A DNA stretch of 36,972 nt from Streptosporangiaceae bacterium (GTDB lineage: Bacteria; Actinomycetota; Actinomycetes; Streptosporangiales; Streptosporangiaceae): assembly GCA_025934635.1 (NCBI GenBank), contig JAICWX010000056.1, forward strand, positions 1-36,972. Reading direction: 5' to 3'. This document shows positions 23,639-31,743 of this stretch, in pieces. The position numbers were made by a program, and so were the translations under genes. Each line of letters opens with the position of its first letter. Position 1 is the stretch's first letter. The notes below the pieces were generated by a model. The model did not search any database. It was given only the letters and a program-made list of their open reading frames with translations, and had not been told where the DNA came from.

Positions 23639-26056
23639 GTGAGCACGGCGGGTGAGTCCGGCGCTGACGAGGCAGGCGCCCTGGACGGTGTCCGGGTCCT
23701 CGACCTGACCGGCGGCGTGGCCGGCCCGGTGGCGGGCATGCTGCTCGCGGACCTGGGCGCGGATGTCGTCAAGGTCTGCCTTCCGGGCGGCGGCCCGTCG
23801 GCCGCCGAACCCGGACTGCACATGTGGGACCGCGGCAAGCGGCCGGCCGTGCTGGATCCAGGCCGGCCGGCTGACCTGACGGTGCTCGACCGGCTGGCCG
23901 GGGCCGCCGACGTGATCCTGGCCGGCACCACCGGGGACGGCGTCACGTACGACGACCTGCGCCGGCGGGGCCTGGAGCCGGGCCGGCCTGCCTTCTGGGT
24001 CGTGCTGCCGCCCTACCTGCTCGGCGAGACCCCGTGGGCCGGCGACCGCGAGTCGGCCGGCCTGCTGTTCGCCTGGCTCGGGCACGGCTGGAGCCAGGCC
24101 TCCACCGCGGACGTGCCGGTGGACTGCGTCTACCCGCTGGCCCTGCACATGCAGGGCATCTGGGCCGCGACCGTGGCCGTGGCCCTGCTGACCGGCCGGC
24201 AGGCGGGACGGCCGCTGGCGCCGCTGGCGGTGGCGGGCGGGGCGCACGGGGCCCAGCTCGTCTCCCCCGGCGGCTTCGCCGCCGCCCGCGACGAGCCGCA
24301 CCTGCACCGTCCGAACGGTCCCGGCGGTACCCTGCCCAACTACCGCTGCTACCGGTGCGCGGACGGCCGGTGGCTGTTCTTCGGCGCGTTCACCACGGCG
24401 TTCATCGAACGCGGGTTCACCGCGCTCGGGGCCCGCAGGCTGCTGGACGACCCGCGTGTCGGCGGCGACCCGGCCGGGGTGCGCCTGCCGGGCAACCTGG
24501 TCTGGATCGCCGAGGACCTGCAGCGGGTATTCGCCCGGCGGCCGCGGGAGGAGTGGCTGCGGCGGCTGGAGGAAGCCGACTGCCCGGCCGCCCCGGCCGC
24601 CGAGCCGGGAAGCTGGCTCGATCACGAGCAGATCCGCGCGATCGGCCTGCGGCTCGAGGCGCGCAACGACGCGGGCCGGGACGTGGTCATGCCCGGCCCG
24701 CTCATCGGGCTGTCGCGGACCCCGGTGCGCGTCCGGTCGGCGGCCGCGACCGATCCGCCCGGGATCAGTAGTCTCCGCGGGCACTGGCCGCCGCGCCCGG
24801 CGCCCGTACCTCCCGCACCGGACGTGGCCCAGCCGCCGCCCGCGGGGCAGCCGCCGCCGGGAGCGGCCGGGCTGCCGCTGGCCGGGCTGCGGGTGCTGAA
24901 CCTGGGGACGATCATCGCCGGGCCGTACGTGGCCACGCTGCTCGGCGAGCTCGGGGCCGAGGTCGTCAAGGTCGAGCGGCCGCCCGGCGGCGACGAGTTC
25001 CGGGTGGCTCACGGCGGCCGGGGCGGGGCCGGCTTCGCGGTGTACAACCGGGATCAGCGCAGCGTCCTGCTCGACCTGACCGGCGAGCCGGACCGGGACG
25101 TCTTCCGGCGGCTGGCCGGGGACGCGGACGTGGTAGTCGACAACTACCGGGCGGGCGTGGCCCGGCGCCTCGGCATCGATCACGACCGGCTCGCCGCGGT
25201 CAACCCCATGATCACGAGCGTCTCGATCAGCGCCTTCGGCGAAACCGGGCCGCTCGCTCACCGGCCTGGCTTCGACCCGATCATCCAGGCGATGAGCGGC
25301 ATCATGCGCGCCCAGGGCGGCCCCGGGGAAGCGGACAGCCCCGTCTTCCTCACCGTCCCGATCAACGACGTGCTGGCCGCCGGCCTGGGCACCCTCGGCG
25401 CCTGCGCCGCGCTGTTCGCCCGCCGCAGGCTCGGCCGCGGCCAGCGGGTCAGCATCACGCTCTGCGCGTCGTCGTGCCTGCTGCAGTCCGCGCACCTGGT
25501 GCGGTTCGCCGGGGCGCGGCCGGCCGAGCTGGGCGGCCCCGATTTCCCGGGCCCCGGCCCGTTCGACCGGCTGTACCGGGCGGCCGACGGCTGGGTACGG
25601 CTCGGCGGCCGTGCGCTCGGCGGCCGTGCGCTCGGCGGCCGTGCGCTCGGCGGCGCCGCCGCGGCCTTCGCCGCGAGCCTGGGCCTGCCGGACGGGCAGG
25701 CCGGCGGCGATGCAGCCGCTGTCTCCGCCGCCGGCCCGGCGCTGGCGGTCGCGATCGGGGCGCGGCCGGCCCGGGAGATCGTCCGGCTCGCCGCCGCGGC
25801 GGGCCTGCCCGCCGTCCGGGCCCGGCAGGCAGCCGAGCTGGCCGCGGACCGCGATCTCATCCGCCATGGCCTGCTCACGGTGCTCGAGGAGGACCAGGCG
25901 GGGGTGGCCCGCGTCGGTCCCGGGCGCTGGCTGGAGATGCCGGGCCTGGTCACCGCCCCGCCCGGCGAGGCGCCCGCGCTGGGCGAGCACGGCGCGGCGA
26001 TCGTGCGCGAAAACGGCTCCGGACCGGCCCCGCCGGGTCACCCCGCCGATCAGTAG
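23639..26056 (+). CDS. Double-length CaiB/BaiF (class III) CoA transferase
   Basis: The 805-aa protein is a tandem fusion of two class III CoA-transferase units, about residues 14-370 and 415-790, joined by a Pro-rich linker. Both carry the Rossmann-like opening (VRVLDLTGGVAGPVAGMLLA; LRVLNLGTIIAGPYVATLLG). The C-terminal half keeps the likely catalytic Asp546 in HRPGFDPIIQAMSGIM, which would form the glutaryl/aspartyl-CoA type intermediate. The equivalent N-terminal segment reads DRESAGLLFAWLG, without the Asp, so that half may be structural. Class III enzymes normally work as interlocked dimers of about 400-aa chains; a fusion could give a pseudo-heterodimer. It transfers CoA between carboxylic acids, or could be a racemase-like relative. 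GTG 23639 has AGGAGG 5-6 nt upstream. A 15-bp tandem repeat lies inside the gene (25601-25654). Confidence 0.87.
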   Translation: MSTAGESGADEAGALDGVRVLDLTGGVAGPVAGMLLADLGADVVKVCLPGGGPSAAEPGLHMWDRGKRPAVLDPGRPADLTVLDRLAGAADVILAGTTGDGVTYDDLRRRGLEPGRPAFWVVLPPYLLGETPWAGDRESAGLLFAWLGHGWSQASTADVPVDCVYPLALHMQGIWAATVAVALLTGRQAGRPLAPLAVAGGAHGAQLVSPGGFAAARDEPHLHRPNGPGGTLPNYRCYRCADGRWLFFGAFTTAFIERGFTALGARRLLDDPRVGGDPAGVRLPGNLVWIAEDLQRVFARRPREEWLRRLEEADCPAAPAAEPGSWLDHEQIRAIGLRLEARNDAGRDVVMPGPLIGLSRTPVRVRSAAATDPPGISSLRGHWPPRPAPVPPAPDVAQPPPAGQPPPGAAGLPLAGLRVLNLGTIIAGPYVATLLGELGAEVVKVERPPGGDEFRVAHGGRGGAGFAVYNRDQRSVLLDLTGEPDRDVFRRLAGDADVVVDNYRAGVARRLGIDHDRLAAVNPMITSVSISAFGETGPLAHRPGFDPIIQAMSGIMRAQGGPGEADSPVFLTVPINDVLAAGLGTLGACAALFARRRLGRGQRVSITLCASSCLLQSAHLVRFAGARPAELGGPDFPGPGPFDRLYRAADGWVRLGGRALGGRALGGRALGGAAAAFAASLGLPDGQAGGDAAAVSAAGPALAVAIGARPAREIVRLAAAAGLPAVRARQAAELAADRDLIRHGLLTVLEEDQAGVARVGPGRWLEMPGLVTAPPGEAPALGEHGAAIVRENGSGPAPPGHPADQ
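25601..25654 (+). repeat. 15-bp tandem repeat, 3.6 copies, inside the CoA-transferase gene
   Basis: The unit CTCGGCGGCCGTGCG is perfectly repeated at 25601, 25616 and 25631, with a 9-bp partial copy at 25646. It is in frame and encodes LGGRA three times plus LGG, lengthening a surface loop. Perfect identity implies recent slippage; gain or loss of a unit preserves the frame. Confidence 0.95.
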
Positions 26057-26101
26057 CAGCGGATCCGGTTCCGTCCGCGGCCCCCAGGTCAGGCCGGCTG
26101 G

Positions 26102-26251
26102 TCAGTGACGGGCCGGAGCATCGGCCGTGTCGTTGTGGTCGACGATCGGGAGGTCGGACAGGAAGCGCTGGGCGCGGCGGCCCGCGCCGATGCTGAGGCC
26201 GGCCGCGACCAGGACCGCCAGGAGGATGGGAGTCATCCGTCGCATACTCAT
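26102..26251 (-). CDS. 49-aa small single-helix membrane protein
   Basis: This short frame reads MSMRRMTPILLAVLVAAGLS, then a turn with IGAGRRAQRFL and a polar tail SDLPIVDHNDTADAPARH. A basic N-terminus followed by about 16 hydrophobic residues predicts a membrane-inserted peptide with its tail probably outside or at the surface. GAAAGG sits 7 nt before ATG 26251, a good ribosome-binding site. No family was recognised with confidence. It stands alone in a 351-bp gap between the CoA-transferase stop and the acyl-CoA synthetase stop, on the same strand as the latter, and could be transcribed by read-through from that operon. Confidence 0.5.
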   Translation of the reverse strand: MSMRRMTPILLAVLVAAGLSIGAGRRAQRFLSDLPIVDHNDTADAPARH

Positions 26252-26323
26252 CGAGACACCTTTCACGCCGTCCGTCGGGGGACGTATCCACTGTCGACCG
26301 CCGTGTTGACGTGCCGCTGAAGC

Positions 26324-26343
26324 GCCGCTGAAGCGACAGCGGC
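26324..26343 (-). terminator. Hairpin after the acyl-CoA synthetase gene
   Basis: GCCGCTG-AAGCGA-CAGCGGC forms a perfect 7-bp stem with a 6-nt loop, 64 bp beyond the synthetase stop on the minus strand. A direct extra copy of GCCGCTGAAGC lies next to it (26313). It is a modest candidate terminator for the 30119-26408 operon. Confidence 0.45.
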
Positions 26344-26407
26344 GTCACGGGTACCAGAGCGTGGCCAGCGCAGAAAAGTACAGGCAACTGCCGGGAATCA
26401 GGCCGGG

Positions 26408-28108
26408 CTAACGGACGGACGGCGTCGTCTCGATCTTGGGGGCGCGGGTGATGCCCTTGTCCTTCAGGTCGGCGGCGATCATGTCGCGCAGGATGGCCTT
26501 CTTGATCTTGGTGCCGGACATGGGCCACTCGGCGATGAAGCGGACGTAGCGCGGCACCCGGAAGGTGGCGATCTTCCCGACGCAGAAGGCGATGATCTCT
26601 TCCTCGGTGGCGGTGGCGCCGGGCTTGAGCTGGATGAAGGCGGCGGGCACCTCGACGTAGTAGTCGTCGGGGGCGGAGACGACCTGGACGATGCCGATCG
26701 CGGGGTGGCGGAGCAGGTAGCTCTCCACCTCGGCGGCCGACACGTTCTCGCCGCCGACCTTGAGCATGTCCTTGAGCCGGCTGACGAACGTGACGCGCCC
26801 GTCCGGGTCCATGGTCGCCACGTCCATGGTGTGGAACCAGCCCTCGTCGTCGAAGACCTGGGCCGTCAGCTCGGGGTCGTTCAGGTAGCCGGAGAAGCAG
26901 TTCGAGCCGCGGAACAGCAGCTCGCCCTCGGTGCCGGGCGGCAGGTCGGTGCCGGTCACCGGGTCGACGACCCGGCATTCCATCCCGGGCATCGGGTGGC
27001 CGCCGGTGGTGACCCGCTGTTCCAGGGTGTCGGTCAGGTAGCTCAGCGACAGGAACGAGGACGCCTCGGTCATGCCGAAGCACGACACCTGGATGGCATC
27101 CGGTAGCCGGCCGGCCATGTCGCGCAGCCGCTCGGCGACACCGACGGTCATCACGATCCGGATGCTGGACAGGTCGCGGTCGTTGAAGTCCGGCTGGTTG
27201 ACGACGGGCAGCCAGATCGTCTCGAACGCGGCCAGCACGATCGTGCAGCGCATCGAGGCGATCTGGTCCAGGGCCAGCTCGGGCCGGTAGAACCCGGTGT
27301 GGACCAGGGTCGCGCCGGCGTAGATGGTGGCCACCGAGAAGGCGATGCCGCCGATGTGGAACATGGGCAGCGCGGTCCAGATCCGGTCCTCGGAGGTGAG
27401 GAAAAAGCGGGTCTGCTTGGTGCCGTCGGCGAACCGGATCAGGGCCTCGTGGCTGAGCAGCGCGCCCTTCGGCTCGGCCGCGGTCCCCGAGGTGTACATG
27501 ACGACGGCGGGGTCACGGATCTTGACCAGCTGGCGGCGGCCCAGCAGGTCGCCGTCGGGCAGGCCGGCTCCGGCCGCGGCGAAGTCGGCCTCGGTGGCGA
27601 AGCCGGGCGGGGCGCTGTCGCCCAGGACGACGATCTGCCGCAGGTCCGGCGCGTCGTCCAGCGCCAGCGCCATGCGGTCCTGGGTGGCCAGGGCCGGGAA
27701 CGCCTCGGCCAGCAGGGCCGGGAAGTCGGGCGCCCCGGGGCTGGCCGGGTCGGGCGGGCTGATGAACAGGGCCGGCATCCGGGAGTGCCGGATCAGGTCG
27801 GCCAGTTCCAGGCTCTTGTAGCGGGCGTTGACCGGGACGGGATAGAGCCCGGCCTTGGCCGCGCCGAACAGGGCCGCGATGGCGTCGACGCAGTTCGGCA
27901 GGAGGATCCCGACGGTCTGCCCCGGCTTGAGCCCGGCGGCCAGCAGCCCGCGGGCGAAGAAGTCGGCGCGCCCGGCCAGGCCGGCGTAGGTGACCTGATG
28001 GTCGGGAAACACCAGGGCCAGGTGCTCGCCCAGCTCGGCGGCGCGGAGATCGAGCAGATCCCCGAGCGTCGTGACCTCGATCCGGTGAATCCCTGGTTCG
28101 GCGACCAT
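26408..28108 (-). CDS. AMP-forming acyl-CoA synthetase, intact
   Basis: This 566-aa full-length ANL-superfamily ligase has the P-loop VVMYTSGTAAEPKGAL, ALPMFHIGG, SCFGMTEASSF, the hinge GWFHTMDVATMDPDGRVTFV, the conserved RLKDMLKVGGENVSAAEVE and C-terminal PMSGTKIKKAILRD with the adenylation Lys. It activates a carboxylate via acyl-AMP and loads CoA. ATG 28108 (MVAEPGIHRIEVTTLGDLLD) is preceded by AAGGGAG; the open frame upstream overlaps the hotdog gene and is rejected. It is the last gene of the acyl-CoA dehydrogenase operon, 13 bp after the MaoC-like gene. It is a paralogue of the broken ligase at 7566-8986 and shows what that gene has lost. Confidence 0.93.
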   Translation of the reverse strand: MVAEPGIHRIEVTTLGDLLDLRAAELGEHLALVFPDHQVTYAGLAGRADFFARGLLAAGLKPGQTVGILLPNCVDAIAALFGAAKAGLYPVPVNARYKSLELADLIRHSRMPALFISPPDPASPGAPDFPALLAEAFPALATQDRMALALDDAPDLRQIVVLGDSAPPGFATEADFAAAGAGLPDGDLLGRRQLVKIRDPAVVMYTSGTAAEPKGALLSHEALIRFADGTKQTRFFLTSEDRIWTALPMFHIGGIAFSVATIYAGATLVHTGFYRPELALDQIASMRCTIVLAAFETIWLPVVNQPDFNDRDLSSIRIVMTVGVAERLRDMAGRLPDAIQVSCFGMTEASSFLSLSYLTDTLEQRVTTGGHPMPGMECRVVDPVTGTDLPPGTEGELLFRGSNCFSGYLNDPELTAQVFDDEGWFHTMDVATMDPDGRVTFVSRLKDMLKVGGENVSAAEVESYLLRHPAIGIVQVVSAPDDYYVEVPAAFIQLKPGATATEEEIIAFCVGKIATFRVPRYVRFIAEWPMSGTKIKKAILRDMIAADLKDKGITRAPKIETTPSVR

Positions 28109-28121
28109 GGCCAGCGCTCCC

Positions 28122-28529
28122 TTACGTGTTACCGTCCGCCGGGGGCATGACGAGCACTGCCTCGCCCTCGAGGACCCGGCCGCGGCCGGGGATCTCCAGA
28201 TATACCTGGCACCGGACCCGTTCCTGCCCGTCCACGATCTCACGGCCGGTGACGTCGCCGCCGCCGTCGATCCTGTCTTCGGCCAGCACCAGGCCCAGCA
28301 GCCGGGTGCGCAGGCTCGTCAGGCGGGCGCCGGGGAACGCGGCCAGCACCATGTTGGCGGCCAGGGCCATCGTCGAGGGTCCCTGGTTCACCGGGCGATC
28401 CGCCACGCCGAGCCGCTGAGCCGCGGCCGCGTCCAGGTGGATGGGGTTGGGGTCGGCCAGCAGCAGGGCCAGGACCTTCATGTGCGCTGGGTCGACCCAG
28501 TCGAGCCTCCAGGCCGGGAGCCCGGTCAC
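28122..28529 (-). CDS. MaoC-like hotdog dehydratase subunit
   Basis: The 135-aa protein has the hydratase-2 motif LLADPNPIHLDAAAAQRLGV (Asp...Asn-Pro-Ile-His...Asp), then VNQGPSTMALAANMVLAAFP, and ends VLEGEAVLVMPP. In MaoC-type enoyl-CoA hydratases the Asp/His pair adds water to the double bond; here they are Asp27 and His31 by my count. Its GTG start overlaps the stop of the other hotdog gene (GTGA), so the two are likely subunits of a heteromeric (R)-specific hydratase, as in mycobacterial HadAB-like or steroid side-chain hydratases. Substrate unknown. Confidence 0.85.
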   Translation of the reverse strand: MTGLPAWRLDWVDPAHMKVLALLLADPNPIHLDAAAAQRLGVADRPVNQGPSTMALAANMVLAAFPGARLTSLRTRLLGLVLAEDRIDGGGDVTGREIVDGQERVRCQVYLEIPGRGRVLEGEAVLVMPPADGNT

Positions 28530-28942
28530 GACGCGGCCTCCGGACGGGGCACGGCGAAGACGTTGGTCACCGTGGCGGCCAGGTCGCCGGCCTCGAACAG
28601 GTCGAAGCGGCAGGTGATCCGGTCGAAGGGGCCGATCCGCCGGGACCGGCGGGACTCGACCGACTCGATCGTGCCGCGGACCTCGTAGTCGGCGTCCTCG
28701 GCCAGCGGGCGGTGCAGTTCGATGGCCGACTCGGCCAGCAGCGGGCCGTCGTTGATGTCCGAGCCGAACAGCCCGAACAGGTCCTTCAGCGAGATGCCGA
28801 TACCGCGGTTGGCCAGCACGAACGCGGCCACCGGGTGGGGCTCGGAGCGAGGCTCGGCGTAGAACGCGTCGTGCAGCAGCCAGTTCTGGTAGGGCTCGAG
28901 CCGGACCGAGCCGGACGGGAGCTGATGCCCGGCCAGCTCCAT
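28526..28942 (-). CDS. FAS1-like/MaoC N-terminal hotdog dehydratase partner
   Basis: This 138-aa hotdog-like protein lacks the catalytic D-x4-H motif of its neighbour. It has AFVLANRGIGISLKDLFGLF, PLLAESAIELHRPLAEDADY, VRGTIESVESRRSRRIGPFD and TNVFAVPRP. In two-component hydratases such a subunit pairs with a catalytic MaoC subunit and forms the acyl-binding tunnel; this role is inferred from family and overlap. It begins 13 bp after the acyl-CoA dehydrogenase stop and overlaps the next gene by 4 bp. Confidence 0.78.
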   Translation of the reverse strand: MELAGHQLPSGSVRLEPYQNWLLHDAFYAEPRSEPHPVAAFVLANRGIGISLKDLFGLFGSDINDGPLLAESAIELHRPLAEDADYEVRGTIESVESRRSRRIGPFDRITCRFDLFEAGDLAATVTNVFAVPRPEAAS

Positions 28943-28955
28943 CAGAAGGACCCCA

Positions 28956-30119
28956 TCAGAACGACCTGGGCAGGCCCAGACCCTCGGCGATGGAGTTCCT
29001 GGCCATCTCGTTGGTGATCGGGCCGATCCGGAACAGCCGCGAGTCCCGCCAGTAGCGCTGCATGTCGGTCTCGGCCGAGTAGCCCATCCCGCCCAGGATC
29101 TGGATGCCCAGGTCGGCCGCCTGGTTGGCCAGCTCGGAGGCGATCACCTTGGCCATGGTGGCCTCGCGCTGGCAGGGCAGGCCGCGCGCCTGCATCCAGG
29201 CCGCCTTGGTCACGATCAGGTCGGCCTGCTCCTTCCACATCGCGATGTTGGCGATGTGATGCTGCAGGGCCTGGAACTCGCCGATCTTGTGCCCGAACGC
29301 CTCCCGCTCGCCGACGTACTTCAGGGCGTCCTCCAGCACACCGTCCAGAATCCCGGTGCAGAAGGAGGCGAGCATGATCCGTTCGTTATTCAGGGTGGGG
29401 AGGAGCATCTTCCAGGCGCGGTCCGGCTCCCCCAGCAGGTTGTCGTCGGCGACGAAGACGTCGTCGAGGAAGACGTCGCACGAGCCGAGGGCGCGCATGC
29501 CCAGCTTGGGGATCTCCCGGATCGTCACGCCTTCCGAGGCGGTGGGCAGCATGAACAGGGACACGCCCTGGTACTGCTTCTCCACCTCCTTGGTCGTGCG
29601 GACCAGCAGCAGGATGTAGTCGGCGACGTGGGCCATCGAACTCCACGTCTTCTGGCCGTTGAGGACCCAGCCGCCGCCGGCGCGGGTCGCGACCGTGCGC
29701 AGCGCGCCCAGCACGTCGGTGCCGCCGCCCGGCTCGGTGAACCCGATGGCCCACTTTTCCCGCCCGGCCGCGATGGCGGGCAGGTGCTGCTGCTTCTGCT
29801 CCGGCGTGCCGTAGATGCCCACCGACTTGCCGCCGGCGAACGACGTGATGCCCCACACCCAGGTCAGGCCGGCCAGCGAGCGCGCCAGCTCGCGGGCCAG
29901 GATCATCTGGGTCATGATGTCGCCGCCCTGGCCGCCGTACTCCTCGTCGATGCCGATGGCGTGGAAGCCGGCGTCGGCGAGCTTGCGGAACAGCTCGTGC
30001 GGGAACGCGTGCTCGTCCTTTTCCAGCTCCCGCGCCCACGACTTGGGCAGCTCCCGGTTGACGAAGTCACGGACGCTCTTGCGGAAGAGCTCCTGCTCCT
30101 CGCTGAACCGGAAATCCAT
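28956..30119 (-). CDS. Acyl-CoA dehydrogenase
   Basis: The 387-aa protein has the standard three-domain ACAD fold: MDFRFSEEQELFRKSVRDFV, the FAD signature WAIGFTEPGGGTD, WVLNGQKTWSSMAHVADYIL, EREAFGHKIGEFQALQHHIA and ILGGMGYSAETDMQRYWRDS. The usual C-terminal catalytic Glu (Y-E-G-T) is replaced by RIGPITNEMARN. A Glu in helix G, Glu246 of NNERIMLASF, is positioned as in isovaleryl- and long-chain acyl-CoA dehydrogenases, where it is the base. It makes an enoyl-CoA that the two hotdog proteins downstream would hydrate. ATG 30119 is chosen (GGGAG 5 nt upstream); ATG 30140 is the alternative. It is the first gene of a four-gene operon. Confidence 0.93.
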   Translation of the reverse strand: MDFRFSEEQELFRKSVRDFVNRELPKSWARELEKDEHAFPHELFRKLADAGFHAIGIDEEYGGQGGDIMTQMILARELARSLAGLTWVWGITSFAGGKSVGIYGTPEQKQQHLPAIAAGREKWAIGFTEPGGGTDVLGALRTVATRAGGGWVLNGQKTWSSMAHVADYILLLVRTTKEVEKQYQGVSLFMLPTASEGVTIREIPKLGMRALGSCDVFLDDVFVADDNLLGEPDRAWKMLLPTLNNERIMLASFCTGILDGVLEDALKYVGEREAFGHKIGEFQALQHHIANIAMWKEQADLIVTKAAWMQARGLPCQREATMAKVIASELANQAADLGIQILGGMGYSAETDMQRYWRDSRLFRIGPITNEMARNSIAEGLGLPRSF

Positions 30120-30141
30120 CGCGCTCCCGTTTTCAGGCAAT

Positions 30142-30187
30142 CTACCAAACGAACGTTATAATCTCACTCAGCGCTGACCACCGTCAA
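30142..30187 (-). promoter_or_regulatory. Promoter and operator-like site of the acyl-CoA dehydrogenase operon
   Basis: On the minus strand TTGACG (30187-30182), an 18-nt spacer and GATTAT (30163-30158) form a sigma-70-type promoter. Immediately after the -10 lies AACG-AA-CGTT (30148-30157), part of CTACCAAACGA + ACGTT (plus strand, 30142-30157). The same 15-base word with one change occurs at 6243. A repressor bound there would cover the start point. A TetR-type regulator is the natural candidate; which one is unknown. Confidence 0.55.
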
Positions 30188-30259
30188 GGCGCTGACCGGG
30201 CAGGACGTTATCGGGCCGGTACGCGGATGATCACACGCACGGCTGAAGGCACAGCATCG

Positions 30260-31606
30260 CTAGGCCGCTTCTGCGAACCGGCCCGGTGCCATCCTGTGCT
30301 CCGGGTCGAACTCGTCCTTGACGGACTGGATCGCAGGCAGCGACGGCACGGGACCCCGCATGTCCGTCAGTTCCCTGACGGGATCGGGCGCGTAGACGAC
30401 GACTGCCCGCGAAGCGCTGGGCGCTGGCCGGGCCCCGGCCAGCCGGCCGAGCTCGGTCCGGAGCGCCACGACAAACGGCGGGACCGCCGCAGCGGGCGCC
30501 TCGGCGGGCACCTTGACCTCGAGGACGCCGGCGGTCGGCGATCCCTCGATCGCGGTCGTCAGCCCGCTGGCCGCTGCCACGGCTTGCACCGCGGTCAGCG
30601 CCCGGGCGAGCTGCTGGGGCGGGAATGAGACGCGCACCAGCGTTCCCGTATCGGCCGGCGGATTCAGGAGCTCGGCCTGAGCCCGCTCCTGGCGGGCCAG
30701 CAGGTCCCGCGCGACAGCCGGCGGGAGCCCGCCGTGGTCCGGCGCGTCGAGGTGAATTACCTGAGCCGGGTCGAATGGCGGCGGCGGGGTCTGGCCAGCC
30801 AGCACCCACAGCCGGTCAACCCGCTCCTGGAAGTCCTCGCTGTCGTGGTCGACCATCACCATGAGCCGGATCGGCTCGCCCGCCGAGGTCCAGATCAGGT
30901 CGATGCCTGACGGAGCCAGCCATGGGTCTGTGGCGACGATCCCCACGATTCGCGCTGTGTCGTCAGGATCCGCGCAATCAATCCGCACGCACGCGCACCC
31001 GCGGGGAAGCGGGTGCACGCGGAAGGTGACCTCGGTGATCAGGCCGAGGGTGCCATAGGAGCCGGCGAACAGCCGGGCCAGATCGCGGCCGGCGGCCGTG
31101 TCGGCGCTGCGGACGATGGTGCCGTCGGCGCGGACAGCCGTGACGGCGGTTATCCGGTCGCGCGGTGTGCCGTAGCGGTGGCGGAGCATGCCGGCCGCGT
31201 TGGCGGCGACGATGCCGCCGATCGTGCCGGCCTGCGCCCGGCTGGGCGCATGGAGCTGCAGGCTCTGGCCGGCGGCCTCGAGCGTTTCCGCGAGGCCGGG
31301 CAGTCGCACGCCCGCCTGCACGGTCACCGTGAAGTCGCCGGGGCGGTGCTCGACGATCTGGTCCAGGCGGCGGGTGTCCACGATGAGGTCGCAGCTGTCG
31401 GGCGGGTTCCCCCAGTGCTGCAGGCGGTCGGCGCCGCGGGGCACGACGGTCAGGCCGAGCCCGGCCGCCGCCCGCAGCAGGGCCGCGGCCTCATCGGTCG
31501 AGGCGGGCGCGGCGACGTACCGGGCCCGGCGCCCGCAGATGGCGTCCGCCGGACCCGCCACCGCGGTATCCGCGCAGGCAGTGGAGAGCTCAGGCAGGAC
31601 CGGCAT
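30260..31606 (-). CDS. FAD-linked oxidase, GlcE/PCMH-type
   Basis: The 448-aa protein has a PCMH-type FAD-binding domain: RARYVAAPASTDEAAALLRA, TVVPRGADRLQHWG, ADGTIVRSADTAAGRDLARL and the central SRAQAGTIGGIVAANAAGML/RHRYGTPRDRI segment. The C-terminus FDPEHRMAPGRF matches the end of glycolate oxidase subunits and related 2-hydroxy acid oxidases. It most resembles GlcE, but no glcD or glcF is adjacent, so it may work alone on another hydroxyacid. ATG 31606 has GGAG 8 nt upstream. It is transcribed divergently from the MerR gene; the 137 bp between them contain the MerR operator, so MerR might influence both directions. Confidence 0.82.
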   Translation of the reverse strand: MPVLPELSTACADTAVAGPADAICGRRARYVAAPASTDEAAALLRAAAGLGLTVVPRGADRLQHWGNPPDSCDLIVDTRRLDQIVEHRPGDFTVTVQAGVRLPGLAETLEAAGQSLQLHAPSRAQAGTIGGIVAANAAGMLRHRYGTPRDRITAVTAVRADGTIVRSADTAAGRDLARLFAGSYGTLGLITEVTFRVHPLPRGCACVRIDCADPDDTARIVGIVATDPWLAPSGIDLIWTSAGEPIRLMVMVDHDSEDFQERVDRLWVLAGQTPPPPFDPAQVIHLDAPDHGGLPPAVARDLLARQERAQAELLNPPADTGTLVRVSFPPQQLARALTAVQAVAAASGLTTAIEGSPTAGVLEVKVPAEAPAAAVPPFVVALRTELGRLAGARPAPSASRAVVVYAPDPVRELTDMRGPVPSLPAIQSVKDEFDPEHRMAPGRFAEAA

Positions 31607-31703
31607 TCTCGTGCTCCAGACCGTGAGGAAACCGACCTTCTCCCGCATTCTACGCAGTCAGCACAATCCCCGAGGTAGCCGTCCAGCCACGCTCCGGCGG
31701 AGG

Positions 31704-31734
31704 TTGACCCTGACACTGTGTCAGGGAGTACAAC
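31704..31734 (+). promoter_or_regulatory. MerR-type promoter with 19-bp spacer and perfect operator palindrome
   Basis: TTGACC (31704-31709) and TACAAC (31729-31734) are separated by exactly 19 bp. The spacer centres on a perfect 9-1-9 palindrome CCCTGACACTGTGTCAGGG (31708-31726). An over-long spacer filled by a palindrome is the hallmark of promoters that MerR-family activators correct by DNA distortion. The expected transcription start (about 31741) is only a few bases before the ATG at 31744, so the mRNA would be nearly leaderless. Confidence 0.9.
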
Positions 31735-31743
31735 GGACGCATC

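Noticed and set aside
23177..26041. A 954-codon open frame on the minus strand
   Set aside because: It is antisense to the SMP-30 and CoA-transferase genes, low-complexity and without motifs.
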